A stretch of DNA of 64,000 nt from Marsupella aquatica (Eukaryota; Marchantiophyta): contig OZ316898.1 in NCBI GenBank assembly GCA_973895155.1, positions 806,001-870,000 on the forward strand, in the 5' to 3' direction. Position 1 is the first letter of the stretch; every line of letters begins with the position of its first letter. This document shows positions 1 to 13,900 of this stretch, piece after piece. Below the pieces are notes generated by a model that saw only the letters and a list, made by a program, of their open reading frames with translations, did no database searches and had not been told where the DNA came from. Made by a program: the position numbers and the translations under genes.

Positions 1-1008
1 AACAAAAATTGGTTACTTGTGATGATCATCACGTTTCCTTATAAGAGACTTGAGAAGGTAGCTCTTTTCCATCAATGCCAAGTTTCTGATTTCCCAACCC
101 CAATGACTTATTGATGATCATTTCAGAGGGAAGACTGAGGTAGCTTTCTTTGATAACAAGCTGTTAGACAAGTGAATGCACAACAAGCTCTGAATATAGT
201 AGAAATGGCTACCTGATACAACAAGGTATCTGATACAATTACCCAGTACCCTTGACGTACGTACACTACTATATGATGGTTGGTACATGCCATGTTCTAC
301 TACCAAGTAGCATACAATTATGTTTTTAGTTCTTACCATCTGAAATCCACATGGATGGGGACATTGCACTAAGTGGGAGGTCTATAGGGTGACTTCTAAA
401 CATTGGGGCTCTCTGTTAGGCCAAAAGGTTTCCAAAGGGGGTCTCTCGTGGTATCTCTAGCTTCAAGTTTTTTGTTCTTTGACAGTGTGATAGATATCTT
501 TTGAATGAATCCAGTGGTTACTCTTGTTTCAATTCCCTTAATTTGGACCTCTCTGTCCATTCTTCCTTGGTTGGTCTTGGGGTTCATCTTTCCCCCTACT
601 TGGGGTTCCTCTACAGTGTAATGCTTGTATCTTGAGGTATATGCTTGATGGACCCCCAAACCAAAGTTTTCTCCCCAACCAACCTCATGAGCTTTTGGGT
701 ATGTTGATTGAAGCTCTATCAACTCTCTAGCTCACTCATGGTGTCTATCAAGTAATTTTTTTAATGTTTTGGTGTTATGATAATGTGGATCCACATTTGG
801 CTTACAAAGACCTAGAAAAATGAAAGATGAATTCCCTTTCCGTCCATTCACGATAATTCGCTCCTCTTACCGGCATTGTGAGCAGACTTTTCACTTCGTT
901 TTGTGCAAAGTATATGCAATGTACGGTTGAGTAAACGATCCTTGTAAATAGAATATTAACTTTTTAGTTTTTGAAACGTGAAAAGCACCTGAGCGACCTT
1001 TATTGGAG
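1..1008. other. no gene recognised
   Basis: Both strands carry only short open frames with no family signature that I recognise. I saw no obvious repeat inside this stretch. It is treated as intergenic sequence. Confidence 0.5.
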
Positions 1009-1324
1009 AATCACCTCCAGCAAAGACAGATGTGACTTTTCACTTGAGTGCTTTAGATGCCAAAAATAGAATTGGGAAAACACGACTGTAAAGTCTGGAA
1101 TTATTGACAAATACTAGAGAGACAAAGGATTGATTGCGCGAATCACAGTCCAAAGTGGATGAGATCACCCCAGTAAAGACAGAGATGACTTTCATATGAC
1201 TACATGAGTGCTTAAGATGCCCAAAAATAGAACTAGGAAAACAGGACTATAGAGACTGTAATTACTGACAAGTGTTAAAGACACTAAGGGTTGCTAACGC
1301 GAATCACAATCCAAAGTGGATGAG
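1009..1324. repeat. two tandem diverged copies, about 155-160 bp each
   Basis: Copy 1 spans about 1009-1163 and copy 2 about 1164-1324. Shared blocks appear in the same order: an AATCACC/GATCACC start, AAAGACAGA, GAGTGCTTAAGATGCC-like, AAAATAGAA, GGAAAACA, and a GCGAATCACA..CCAAAGTGGATGAG end. Copy 2 has a few extra bases. There is no coding frame. The copies differ at many positions, so the duplication is not recent. Confidence 0.8.
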
Positions 1325-4300
1325 CCCAATCGCATCAATCGATGATGTGTGTGTTCCTTTATCTCCTTAAAAGCAACTAGAGTCTTTTAAAACAAACTTT
1401 TTCCCATCCTTCTTCTTTCTTTCTTGCATTTCAAATAATTGAAGGCACGCAACAAGAGACACTTGGAAAGGGTCAGCCAAGCCATGGACGTGGCCTAAAT
1501 TCCAGCCATCTAACAGGCACTTTAGTGACCGTGTGGGTCCACACTGTTTTAACGACAGTCAATGAAAAATAAGGTCATTAATAATTGAAGGGATAACGCC
1601 TCACCGTCTCACCGGCACCCCCCTCTCTGTCGTTCTTTCCTCCAAGATGCCCTAGTAAAAAGCGATTGGAACTAAAAAGGGAACTCGAGTCTGTCCCCAA
1701 TCCAAGGAGGGGCGGAAAAAAGGAGAAAGGGGGTTGGTTGGGCGACACAAGGGGGGGGGGGGGGTGCGGTGGCCGGGGGGACGGGTGGTTGTTCAAAGAG
1801 ATCGTAGAGCTCGAAAGTAGACCTTAACTCAATAGAAGATAAGAAAGCATTATCATTTCAAACTATTATTGGAAAGTGTGGACATCAAAATGGATGAATA
1901 CTTCTTGGCTCGTGAGCTGCCGTACTAGTAAACTATATTACGTTTCCTTCATCCCACGTGGCATAGAAACATCAGTTTAAGACTGCCTTCCTCTTGCAGT
2001 AGAACATGTGGAGCAAGTGTTTCTTTGCTTGCAATTCGTCTGCCCATCAGAGATCCGACCCAGCTACGTTTTTCAGATGAGAGGATGAAACTCTAGTGGG
2101 ATCTTAGCTTGCAAACTCCTTCCAAATTTCTGAACTACAATGGGATCCCAAGGCTTATAACTCATTAGGGAGTTTCAATCCTCAGTGGTTAAGGTTACTT
2201 GAAGAAATTTATGGGTTACCTAATTCGATCATAGTCCATAACAAATTCGATCATAGTCCATAACATTTTGCCCTAAAATTGTGTCATGTGCGAGATAGTC
2301 ACTGTCATGGGCTAGCCAACAAAGTTGGTCATATGCGAGATAGTCACTGTAACTTCAACACAACCCCCTTGCGAAAAAGCTATGGCCAACTTACACAACT
2401 TTGACACTTTGAGATAGCGAAGAAGGGCTTTCCTTGTTGCGTTTTATTTTGAAAGAGAAGAAATCAGCGAAGAAGAACCGCACATTTTGTCGGTCGAGTC
2501 AGACTTTCTACTTTGGTACGGAGTCTTTTCACATTTAGTGTGCCATAGCAACAGTGAATATTACTTTGGAGTGGAGCCAAACTAAATTGTGAATCTCGAA
2601 TCCTTGTGTGTGATTCTTACTCCACTAATACGTAATACAGTAAGTAAGTCATTGCACAATGGAGAACAAGATATTCCTTTTTCTGCAGGCCATGCCGGCA
2701 CTCTAGTACCATATCTCAGCTTTGTCCTGTCTCTTGTCCTATAGTAAGAGATGTCACCCTCCTCCTTGGTTCTACTCAAATGGCAGCGTAAGGCAGCGAA
2801 GATCAACAGCATGCCGTCAACTGAGGAAGAATGATCTCCACGAGTTCTGAAGGAATGGTTATCTTTCCAGGAAGGAAATCTGGCCTTAGATATGAAGAAT
2901 ATTGACTTTTGCCCACGTGCAGACGCAATCAATATGGCAATTCGGTCCACTTATGGTGTGTTTGAGGATTTGTAGGGCCCAGAGTTGCAGACCAGGTAAA
3001 TTTGATTCTGGGTTGGGATACTTCTCAAGTATGGTCGTGCATTCCCTCATCATCAGTGTAAAAAGACACCCACTCGGGAATCGACATGTAATTTGCATCG
3101 TCATAACGTGTCAGAGAAAAGTTCTTCATTACGGGATAGTAGAAATTGGAACATCCTGTCTGGGTCATCGTGGCAACGGATTCACCGATTCAGAATGATT
3201 ACAGGATGCCGTGGTGAAGACGAGACACATTGGAGAAGTTGTGATCCAAATCAAAGCAAAAAATGTATGCCACTATAGCACTACTGGGGTGGGGAGTGTC
3301 TAAAGTGTCCTTCCTCACTTCCTTTCCTCACTTTCTTTCAAGAGAAAAAACAATTAAACAAAGCAAACAACCTTGAATGTCTCGTCCACTCAGCGTCATC
3401 TCTCTCGTCAAGGGTCAAGCTGTGGGCCCGCTAGAAAGAGACGGGGGCCTGCGAAGTCGCTGTCGCAGCTTGACCAATTTGCCGTTGGTATCGGAACGAG
3501 TGAACGACCCTTCGACGAGATCACTCACAGCAGGTACAGTCAAGTCTGGTCCCTTACTGTCCCGACTACTACTGTAGATAGTATTAATCACGGGAGTTCG
3601 TTTCCTGTACAGCTTTTGGGCAACGAAAGAAAGAAAAAGTAACTCCAATGCGGTTCCTAGTTATTAGTCTTAAACAAATGTGTTCGTGTTGAGCGTCAGT
3701 CAAATTCCTCTCCCAGACCTCCCCGGAGCTCTATCAGACAAACCTCAGGTAGGCTTTTACAGTTGTTTCTAATTGCTATTATGGGGTCTTTATTTGGGAA
3801 TCTTGGGCTCTTTGGTACTCTTGGGCTCTTGGCTCTCTTAGGGTTTTCCCTTGTGGTCTTCCCGTTATTGGGTCTCTTTGCCCGTGCAAAGGTGTCGTGA
3901 TAGTGTCTCCCCGATGGACGCCTTTTGGTTTTTGGCAGTGTGTGTAATGATATGTACTGGACAGGAAGAATGGAAAAGATAGTCCATGTAGCTCGTCCCG
4001 CGGTGGTCCTCTACATGAATGGAAAAGGGATGCCAACAGGCCTTCAGCGACACATTTTCCACTATGGACGTTGTATAGACATTCTTTTGAGTGCCGAGGT
4101 GGTTTTTGGGTCCCCGGACTCCAATGACCCTCCTCTGTGTTCACTCCAAAGCTTTACCAGACATTTCAGATTACGGCTCAGATAGGGCTTCAGCAGTAAT
4201 GGAGGACTCTTGGTCTTTTTGAAGGTTTTCCCCTGCTTACCCCCTTTAACTGGTCTCTATCCTTTGGGATCCTATGGCACAAACCCCCATCCCAAAGTAG

Positions 4301-4422
4301 GGTTAGGGTGGCTTTACAAGTTGGTCTCCAAGATCTGATCAGGGCCAGCCATTAGGGAGAAGCTGCTGCTGCTTTTAGTCCTGAGACACTATATTTAGTG
4401 TGTGAATGGCCCTACAGTTTGC
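1325..4422. other. no gene recognised; small repeats
   Basis: No family signature is visible. Small features: a 14-G homopolymer at 1751-1764; a 21-bp direct repeat at 2222-2242 and 2244-2264; and a 23-bp direct repeat at 2283-2305 and 2328-2350 that differs at one base. Overlapping open frames near 2.6-4.2 kb are under 125 codons, lie on both strands, and show no domain I know. Confidence 0.5.
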
Positions 4423-4467
4423 TTTGGTGGAAAAACCTCACAAGTTTTGGTGGAAAAACCTCACAAG
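4423..4467. repeat. 22-bp perfect direct duplication
   Basis: The 22 bases at 4423-4444 are repeated exactly at 4446-4467, one base apart. This looks like a local replication-slippage event in non-coding sequence. Confidence 0.8.
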
Positions 4468-7400
4468 TGCCCTCAACTGTTTGAAGCCCTTTGCACACAA
4501 AAACCATTACAATAGAAATTGGATTTTACATGCGCAACCCTCATCCCAAAGTGGGGTTCAATAAAACCCTGTGCACAGAAACACTACCCTTAAGCGTGAT
4601 AGAGCAGATGGACGACAGAACTTTTCCCAAACCGGCCTATAAGGAGTATCTATGAGCGGGGCCTCTTATCACCTAAATGGACGAGAGGAGGATCTAAGAG
4701 GGGGACCTACCTGTACATGAAAATATTTTAAGGCAGAAATTCAATTGCAATGCAAGGGGATATGACTAATGCCACCAGCAAGCACAGGCAGTCAGTCTGA
4801 TGACGAAATCTTCAAATATAGACGCTGTATACTTTTCGGAGGAGTAGCGCCGTAGCGGGGTGTGTGTGTGGGAAAGGGTGCACGGACAAGCACAGTGGCA
4901 GAGTTGTACCTAAGAATGGCAGCGAGACTGTTGGGGGAACTAACCTGGATTCCGTAGGAGAGGCGCAGGTTTGCAAAGGGACGGTCACTGCTAAAGTGCA
5001 ACGACCAACGACGCAGCACTGTACCGCAGCCAGCGAAGAACGAGATCGAGAATAGACCTGGAAACGGACACGCAGAATCGGCCCACGTCTGCTCTCGATC
5101 CCTACAGCCGTGTGTCATCGAGGTTTGGGACTGTCAATGCCGAAAAGGATACTCAGCACGTGGACCGCGGCGATCGACCTTGGCCAACCTGTTCTGTTCG
5201 CTTTTGGGCGAGCCGCGAGAAAGAGGGTTGCAGACTCGCAGCTTTCTTTGCTTTCCTTTGTGGTGGGATCACTGTATTCGCTAATTACGGACCTAGTCAC
5301 TTTGCCGCAACAGAAGCGACACGCCTAGAATGGAATTTGCTTTCCTGTAATCCTTTTCCTCAGCAAAAGAGCGTTCCGGTGTTGGCTTGGAGGTCATAGC
5401 AATGTTTTTAGCAAATCACCACTTGTTTTAGCACTCTTGATCAACTTTTGCTATGTAGGTTAGTTGTTCGTTCACGAAGTGGTTGTTAAAATTGTGACGT
5501 TAGTCATTCCACTTTCGAATTCAAAAGGTATTGTCGGACTTCAGACCAAACCTGGAGACGGATATATATAGTTTCAGGAATGATCGAAGTTGTCACAACT
5601 GGTTTAAACATGGGAAACCAAAGACCATATTGTGACAAAGGGTTAGTCTATTTGACGTAGGACAATCCAAAACTGAATTTTGTTCAACAATAATGTAGTT
5701 ATATAGTAAAAAGTTTTCCAACTCAATTCTGTCTTGTAAGTTTCCCCTTCAATTTGTTTTTTAAAAAGTACGTTGGTACGTTTCCAATAAAGAAGAATAG
5801 CCAGATACATTGAATTTACATGATAGAACTTTGCACAAGATGGTGACCGATATGTAAAGGATGATGAATTTAGTTGACCTGTTATCATTCCCACCATTAA
5901 TGCGTTGGAAGTTTACATCTGGCCAGAAATTCTTCGTGAGAGTTTCTTCTGTACGTTACTGTTTGCAAACTACGTACTCCAGCGTGTCGCCGTTGTCTTG
6001 TAGTGGCCCTGGTAGTCTGGTACACTTCCTCTCAATAAACCCACAGAAAAACGAGTGCCGCCTAATCAGGTGTATCATCTTAATTCATGGAGCTATGAAT
6101 GCTGTGAGGATGCCAGGGTACAGTCCGTTTTTTCATTGAAGAGCTTCCTGGAAGTGTTGTGGAAACCGGAAAGTAGGGATGGAGACAACTGTCCCAGCTG
6201 TCGTGGGACATCTGATTGAGGCTGATTTGCAGGAATGCCGATGGGAGCAAGCTGTACTCGATCACTGGGTCCAATACAGGAACCAACTAATGGTTAGAGC
6301 AAGCAACTAATGGTAAGTGCGGTGGAAGAAGTCATGTCAGACTCTCTCTTCGATGTTTCAATGTCAGGTCCTGTAGGCAAACGGATGCGAAGCAATGGAG
6401 CATCACGAAAGTAGACAGTCAATCCCACTGTGTCACTGTGAGCTACAGGCCTCACCCCTGTAAACTATGCCTCTTCATATAATTTTAAGTTGAGGATTTT
6501 CGAGGAAAAATAGAAAAAAACAAAGAAGACAGTCAACGTCTACGAAGGCCGATATGGTCAGACTACGGTGAAGTGGTCTTCATCTATGACTACCGTGTCT
6601 TCTGTGCCTCTGTGGTGCATGGACTTCCTTTTGAGCGCTTCGCGAGACTTATCATTTGACTGTACGGTGAGCAGCAAAACGATGTGAAACTCCACATCAA
6701 GTCTAATCATCGCTTTGTGTCGCTTCAATCGATGTCCCTGGTGTCATAGTAGGAGTACAGTGAATGAGTTTTTCGAGAGAGAAATTTGCATTGGGAGACG
6801 TCTTGTCGAGACAACGATCGAGCGCACATACTGACGGCGCATCATTTTGTAAAATTTCCATCTGAAATGTTCTAGAAAAGGCAGACCATCACGTCCCATC
6901 ATCATCAATCTGGGTCCATCTCCGTTTAAACAAAGCTTTCGACGTCAGTCGCTGTAAGAAAACCTGTACTGTAGTTCACAGTGCAAGTTTAATCACGGGG
7001 CTTGGTTCCTAAATACCGTATCCATCACTTCTTCCTGAAGTTATGACCGTTACGGTGGGACCATATTCTCGCAGCCTCGCACCCAAGACCAGACCAATTT
7101 TGCGTTTGCGCTTTGAACGTCTGGATTTGGACCGCGTCATGTTACGCAGTCCCGTAACTCATGACATTAATACAGACAGTGGGGTTACATAGCTGCAGAC
7201 AGGTTAGCTCAGATGAGGCAGTTACGTAGGTGAGCAGATGACGACGAGTTCTCTCACTCTCAGCTCGTCACAGCGATATAACGAGAGGCGTCATATCGCT
7301 CGTATCAAATTAGCCAACTTTGCTGCTATAGGCTCGATCTAGTGACAACACTTCAATGGGATTCAAATTATTTTGTAGATAAGACACATCAGAAGACACT

Positions 7401-10092
7401 GTAGTTATTGGTTGCAATTTAATACGCTAATCATCATGCTTTTCAATATTTCCACAGTCGGACCAGATCTGCAATGCTAAATATTTGATAGGTAGTGATT
7501 AATACAAGCGTTGTAAATTGCGTAGTACAGACTGAAATGGGTAGGGTACTAGTTGTTATTGCCCAAGACGAGCCATGTAAGTGAATGCCAAACGAACATT
7601 ATTTTGGTGGCTGTCGGCTTGTAGATTCGTGTAATGAAACCAGGAAGCTCTCCGAACATTCTCGCAGCCATGTATTCCAATAACAAAAGCAAAGTTTTCC
7701 CTTCCCAGTACATCTTGCTGTATCTATTTTTGGTAGCTGGACCAAATGTCCGCCATTGAAGCCAACTCATTTCAAGGCTTCTTTTACAATCGTCATTCAG
7801 GGCCCGCAGTTTTTTTCGTGGTCTCGGATGTGGTACACGTATATTGGGGAAAAGCCGAGTCGACGAGGTTCCACAACAGAACTAATTATTTACGAACCAC
7901 GTAAGGGTGGGCGAGGAGCTGCTGGACGCAATCTCTGCTGTTCACTTGTTATAGTTTGCGCCTCATTGGAGAATTATTAAACTGTGGTTAGACTATGTAT
8001 GTTGAGGCCAAGCCCTCCACGACATGTGGTTGAGAGTAAACAACAGATGGAAGAAGATGACGACATGTGACTGCCGTGGATCCAGCCATTTGTTCGATTG
8101 TGGGGAGAAGGTCAAAATCAGCAGTCTGCTCTCCATCCTTAAAGTTACTCTACTCAAATATATATGACCTGTTACGCAACTGCGAATTGGCCGGGACAAG
8201 GACGCCCAACTGGATTCCGGAAAGAGCTACCTAGCCAGTGGCCGATCCGTGCCAAGCAGCCCCTCTGGATAGGAAAGTCATGACAATTACAGTATTCTTT
8301 TTAATTTTCTTCCAGGGACCCACATTCAGTAAGAATACTGTGCGTGCATATGAATAATTCCATTGGCCGGGATACAGATGGCAAGGAACTACATCGCATG
8401 GCCAAATGATGCGCATAGAGATATATAGGCTAATTCGACTTGTGTGCAATGTAAGTATTGTAGAATGAGAGAGTGAAAAATGACGAGATTAAAGCTTGTG
8501 TCACGTAGTTATTACCCTCCTAGCCAACCATGAACCCTGACATGACTGGATCCAACCGCTCTGAAATTGAAGGCCTTGCTTAATATACCGTACTGTATAT
8601 ATACATCCTTTAACATTGCCGGACGGTATGAAAGCAGCCGACGAGCATTGTCCCACTCTTGACAGCCCTTCCAGATTCATGACCAACAGCGCAGGTTACT
8701 CTATTTTTATCTATCTTCTCTCTGTCCATGAGAACTGAATTCGTAGGGGAGCCGAGAAAGTCGTTACCGATTAATGCCTTTTTGCTGCTACTGCTTGCTT
8801 GCAGCACTGACCATAGAAGTTGATGTACTCCTGGTCTTTCGGCCTCAAAAAGCCACGATTTCCGTTGACGTTGCACCTCACCGTGCCTGCCCTCTATTCA
8901 ACGAGCAAGCGGTTACTTTAGTACAGCCTACTGGAAAGCTCAGGCGCTCGAGAACATCTGCATAATACAGGAAGGGCTGCGATACGGTCGGAGCAGTCAA
9001 TGGTTGCCTTGCAGCAACCTTGTTTTCTTTGCACTCATGGATCCACATGCAAGCTATGTCTGGCAGATCGTGGCCACCCTCAATGTTTTGATGGGATTGA
9101 AAAGAGTGAGAGAAGCTAGTACACCAATGAGTCAGATATAGACGTCTCTGTACTCTCCCTTCAACTCTTTTCAATTCAAACAAAAGCTACGCCAATTCTT
9201 CGGCACAGGGGCCAGGCAACCTCTAACGCAAATTACACGTGACGATAAATTTTTGAGAAATGGGACGTGACAATAAGGTACTGCCCACAGACCTCAGCGT
9301 AAGTGCAGCCTATTATTATTATTTTAGTATTATTATATCGAAGTGTGAATCACGCGCATGCGAAAGGAACGAGTTAGCATTGAGCTGTTTCTCAGATTTG
9401 CGAAGAGGACAAACAGGTCTACTCATTCGTCTTATCGGCGTCCAATCCATCTCCACTCTGCCTTTAGCTAGTTTTTTACTCGAACCTTCTGATTCTCCCC
9501 TTTCAGGCTCTACTGTGTACGTTTCGAATCATTCCATTTGCACTATTCGTTTGTTTATAATCTTTTGGTCCGCAAGTGTTAATTGCCGGCGATATATTCT
9601 TTAGGTCATCATTGTCGTGCGAGCTCTATCAACTCCTATTTGACAGTAGTCAAAGCCCACGTTTACCCGGATTTATTACTCTGGAATCCGACGACTGCAT
9701 ACTATACTCACGATCATCTTCTTGCAGCCCATCGACCACTTCTCTACGTTGTGTGCTCGCTCCAATATCCTCCCTTCTTCGTCGACTCATCCTCCACTAC
9801 TCTTTACGCTGTAGTCTACCCCGAAATTTCGAGTAGTGTAGCTCCCGGGAATACTAAAGTGAACGTTTCCATCAGACATAATTTCACCAGTTGAAGACAG
9901 GAGTTTGCTGAGTTTGCTCATTATGACTAAAAATACTCAGCCTGGCTAACATAAAGAGTAGCTCGACTAGCCTTGAACCCTAAGAGCTTTTCGAGCTTAC
10001 AATCATGGTACAGGCGGCTCTTTAGTCCCCACCTGAGAATTCACAAGGGAAGGCAGCTCAGTTTACAGTTCAACTTTATAAATATTAACCTT
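4468..10092. other. no gene recognised
   Basis: The segment around 4.8-5.4 kb is more GC-rich than its surroundings and holds overlapping open frames of about 60-110 codons on both strands. None matches a family I know. An 8-bp inverted repeat (7272-7279 with 7293-7300) is too short to interpret. The rest looks like ordinary intergenic DNA. Confidence 0.45.
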
Positions 10093-10322
10093 AAACCAAT
10101 CTATTAGTCCATAACTCCTTTATAAATAAAGTAAGTATTTAAAAGATAACTCAATTTATTGTAAGCATTTGAAATGCCAGTTCAACCATGCTCCAAACCA
10201 TGAGTACAAACCAATATATTAGTCCATAATTCCTTCATAAATAAAATAAGTATTTAAAAGACAATTCAGTTTATTGTAAGCATTTGAAATGCCAGCTGAA
10301 CCATGCTCTAAACCATGAGTAG
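10093..10322. repeat. two tandem copies of 115 bp
   Basis: Copy 1 is 10093-10207 and copy 2 is 10208-10322. They share AAACCAAT(C/A)TATTAGTCCAT, TTATTGTAAGCATTTGAAAT and AACCATGCTC.AAACCATGAG in register, with only scattered substitutions. They are non-coding. The array leads into the AT-rich island that follows. Confidence 0.85.
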
Positions 10323-10439
10323 AGTTATCTCAACACATCATGACTTCTATGGGCAATCTTACAATGGAGCCCCAAACTATGAGTTAAGTTTTTTGAGATA
10401 TCATGACATATGTCAACAATCCTAAAATTCAAAATTTGA

Positions 10440-10980
10440 AATCACTTTTTATGTCATTTTGGTGATACAATATTACATATATATTTTAGATTTAATTCAT
10501 TAATAATATTTATATAATATTACATATATATTTATATTTACATATTTTAGAGTAATATTTAATACAATACAATGTTATATATAAATATAAATTATTAAAT
10601 TTTTTTTACAAATAAAACATAATTAAGACGAGAATAAAATTCTAAACAGAAAATATCTATAATCTGATTGTATATTGAATAAACTCGTGCATTTAATTTG
10701 TTCAAGTTTTTTATCAAAATATTATTTATATTAATTTAAATTTAATATTATTTATATATACATTTAAATATTATATTTTATAAAAAAACTTGAACTTATC
10801 AAATGCACGAGTCTATTTAATATACTATCAGATAATAGATAAATTCAAAATAAAATATTAAATAATAAATAAATAATTTTTTAATTTAATTTTTTAAATT
10901 TTAAGTTAAAATATATTTAATATTTATAACACTAATTAAATATAGTCTAGTTAAATATAATCATTGAATTTAATTGACAA
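10440..10980. repeat. extremely AT-rich island containing a long imperfect inverted repeat
   Basis: About 540 bp consists almost entirely of A and T. Within it, 10651-10714 pairs with 10780-10845 as an inverted repeat. The arms include a perfect 12-bp core (ACTCGTGCATTT at 10683-10694 against AAATGCACGAGT at 10801-10812) and a second perfect 12-bp block (TTCAAGTTTTTT at 10701-10712 against AAAAAACTTGAA at 10783-10794). The middle is itself nearly palindromic AT sequence. It could be a MITE-like foldback relic or a matrix-attachment-type sequence. No protein is encoded. Confidence 0.75.
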
Positions 10981-13900
10981 AAATGATCTACTTTACATAA
11001 GAAGGGAGCAAACTTAGTAAGCGAGTGAAACTTTGGAGTAAGGGGATTCATACTGGCAAAACAAAACTCCATCAAGGAAAAATTCAGCAAATGATTCGGA
11101 AGAGCAAATTGTTTCCATTTTTTTTACAGGGATAGACAATGCAATTGAACGCCATTTGAGGAGAAGAGAACTGTTAATCAGATGATGAGATCACATTCCC
11201 GATCACATTTTTGGCATTCCGACTCCCCCTCGAGAGTAAAATCATTCGAACGAGTATTTTCTTTATGACCATGTCTAACTACATTGACTACTGTAATCGC
11301 CAGAAGTCGATCTGCTCCTTGGTCATACCTTCACTTCTGCAGCTCTAGAAACTGTGCTACAGGAAGAAATCCCTCTACTATCAGACGACCGCCGATCTGT
11401 CTATAGACTCTTGCAGTCTACTGCGCGCTCGGATCCAAGCGAGACGATTCCTCGATAAATCCTAAGCCAGATTTCCATGCTAATGGTAGGGACCCAGTCA
11501 AGGCAAGATCTCGGCCTTAGAATTCAATTCTGTGAGCTCTGAGCCATCAATCCTACTACAATATCAAACGCAGCGGTCAATGAACTGGTCTGGCATTCAT
11601 CCATCTAACACAAACCCTCTACAGAAGTGGCCTCTGTAGCAGTGACCTAACCACGCAGGGCCGGATCCATACCCAAAACCTGCTGACCTCCACGTAACAG
11701 CAACAGTAAAGTCTTGCATCCAGCCGTATGACTGGCCCGATGATCGGACGGCAAATAATCTCACCGTTAGTCCAATCTTCGGGCAACAACTGCAGAACAT
11801 GAACAACCAAATGACAAGCACCGTGCAGCTATGTCGGGACGAAAGACCAAATCCGCAGTCAATGCCAGGGGCAACCTTGTTAGCGCTGCTGCCTGACTAT
11901 TCGAAGCTGCCGCAATGTCATACAGCTCTTCTTATCTAGGTTAGCTGTCACGGAAGTGCATGAGAAATTACTGCGAAAATTCTTTCGAGACGAATGGAGA
12001 GTGACAAAGGATTCTCGAAAGCAAACGTGAATTATGAGCATCTCTGCTATTGAAAGGACTGACTTCTTTGAGACTGACTTCTTTGAATGAAAACCCTAGG
12101 CAGCTAGGCACAAACACGCACATTGACGCGACACAAACTTCCGGAACGTTGGAAAAGCCCAATTAATAGGGTCTCTCCCATCTTTGTCCGCTTCATGAGA
12201 CATCAAAAACCTAGCGGTTGCGAGGAACGAGTTCTGCACTACCACAGCGACGAAACGTTGGGAATAAAAGCGTGGGGGAGAACAACGAGGTGCACCGTGT
12301 GCCACCAAGATAACAGTTTATCACACTTGCGCAAGTGGGAATGTGTCACAAGCTTGAAAAACAGTCTCGAAGACAGCTAATCTCTCGAAAACAGCATAAT
12401 CTGCAGGACTGATCACAGGAGACAGTTTTCCAAACTTGTGACTCAATCCCAAATTCACATATCAGAATCACGGACATCTCCAAAATCTGGTCGCACTGGT
12501 TGTGCCAAGGAGATTACTAAGTAGTTTACAAACTCGCAAGCAACATCTTAACGACGGAAGCAAGCTTTCGCAGCGACGTGGTTAATGACACTGGTCCGGT
12601 GCCGGACGGCCTTGAAGGAAATCTCCAGATCACAAGCTTTCTCAATCTGAGTAGCTTGCTTGGTGGCGACCTCGCGAGATGTGAAGAATTAAGCCTTGGG
12701 ACAACTTCAGCCTCACGAGATTGAGAACATCCCAAAGTAACGATGACAACCTTCGCAAACCTGCAGTGCCTACAGATCTCGTGCGCCAACACAGAGCTGC
12801 CTACACTTCGCCCCGGCGGCTGTTCCACCTCCTCCCTCTCTCGCAACCCTGCAAGACGCCACCCACCATATTCAACTTAAAGCTCAAGGAACGCCAATAT
12901 ATAGGCTTTGTATGACTCGAATTCAGCACGCTCAAAGGAGTCTACCGATCGGCAAGCCTATTTCGTAGGTTCCACGAGTTTATTTCTCCGTATTCGATTA
13001 CAGCAGGTTTCTTGGGTTAACAGATAAATTCAACTCTAAGTACAGTCCAGTAGAGGATTACAGTTGCACCAGTCTTTTCTTTCGTTACAACAAATCGAGA
13101 CTCCTGCTCATCTTTTCCGAGTTATATAATTCTACACCTGAAAAGATGGTCGTCACTTGTTGGACATCAACACAACACCGCTGTTCAACATATTGATCCA
13201 TCACCATTCTACGCTTGAATTCCGTACATACAGCTGTGTTGGTCACCCTAACTATAAGGGTGGCATTGCTCTGGCTGGAGGTGGGAGTACTCTTGGATCT
13301 CACTATGGAGGCATTTTCATCACCTCCTAGGTCTTTAGCCATTGGACCCCAGATTTCAAAATTTAAAATTTGATTAAAAAGGCCTTCCTATAAGTCTCCA
13401 AATTGGATTTGAAATACCTAATTGTTCTTTTGAGAAAATTTTAAAGTCTTCGTTAAAATCAATAATTAAAATGACTTTATCCTTTGTAGCATGTGATGTG
13501 CCATTTTACAGAAGTGGATACTTGTCACTTAATTTTGTTGGTATGGACTCCTTTAGATGAACTCCATACCAAGTTTCATTTCTGGTTCAATAATGCAACA
13601 CTGCACCACTCTTGAATGAAGGACCCAATGGAAGTTTGGACCACCTTTGGAAGGTCTAATATTCTAGACCAAATAAGCACTTCACATCATCATTAACTTG
13701 GGCCCACGTACTCTAAGTTGAGATGTAGGATTGGAGACACCATATCTGAATAGGCCCTTCTAAACCCAAATGTAGTTGTTTCCACCCTTTGTACTGTCCA
13801 GATTTAATCTCAAAGAGAATAAAAAGAAACAATGGGCCACCATGTCTTTGGGCCCCCATGTCTTTGTGACCTCACTCTGAGAAACACCCCCCAAAGCAAG

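Noticed and set aside
1751-1764. 14-G run, with similar runs at 44762-44777 (G) and 45787-45798 (C)
   Set aside because: Homopolymers are common sequencing and assembly weak points. No flanking structure supports a function.
4792-5400. Cluster of overlapping frames in a GC-richer stretch
   Set aside because: Frames lie on both strands with no domain, and GC richness alone lowers stop frequency. I do not call a gene.
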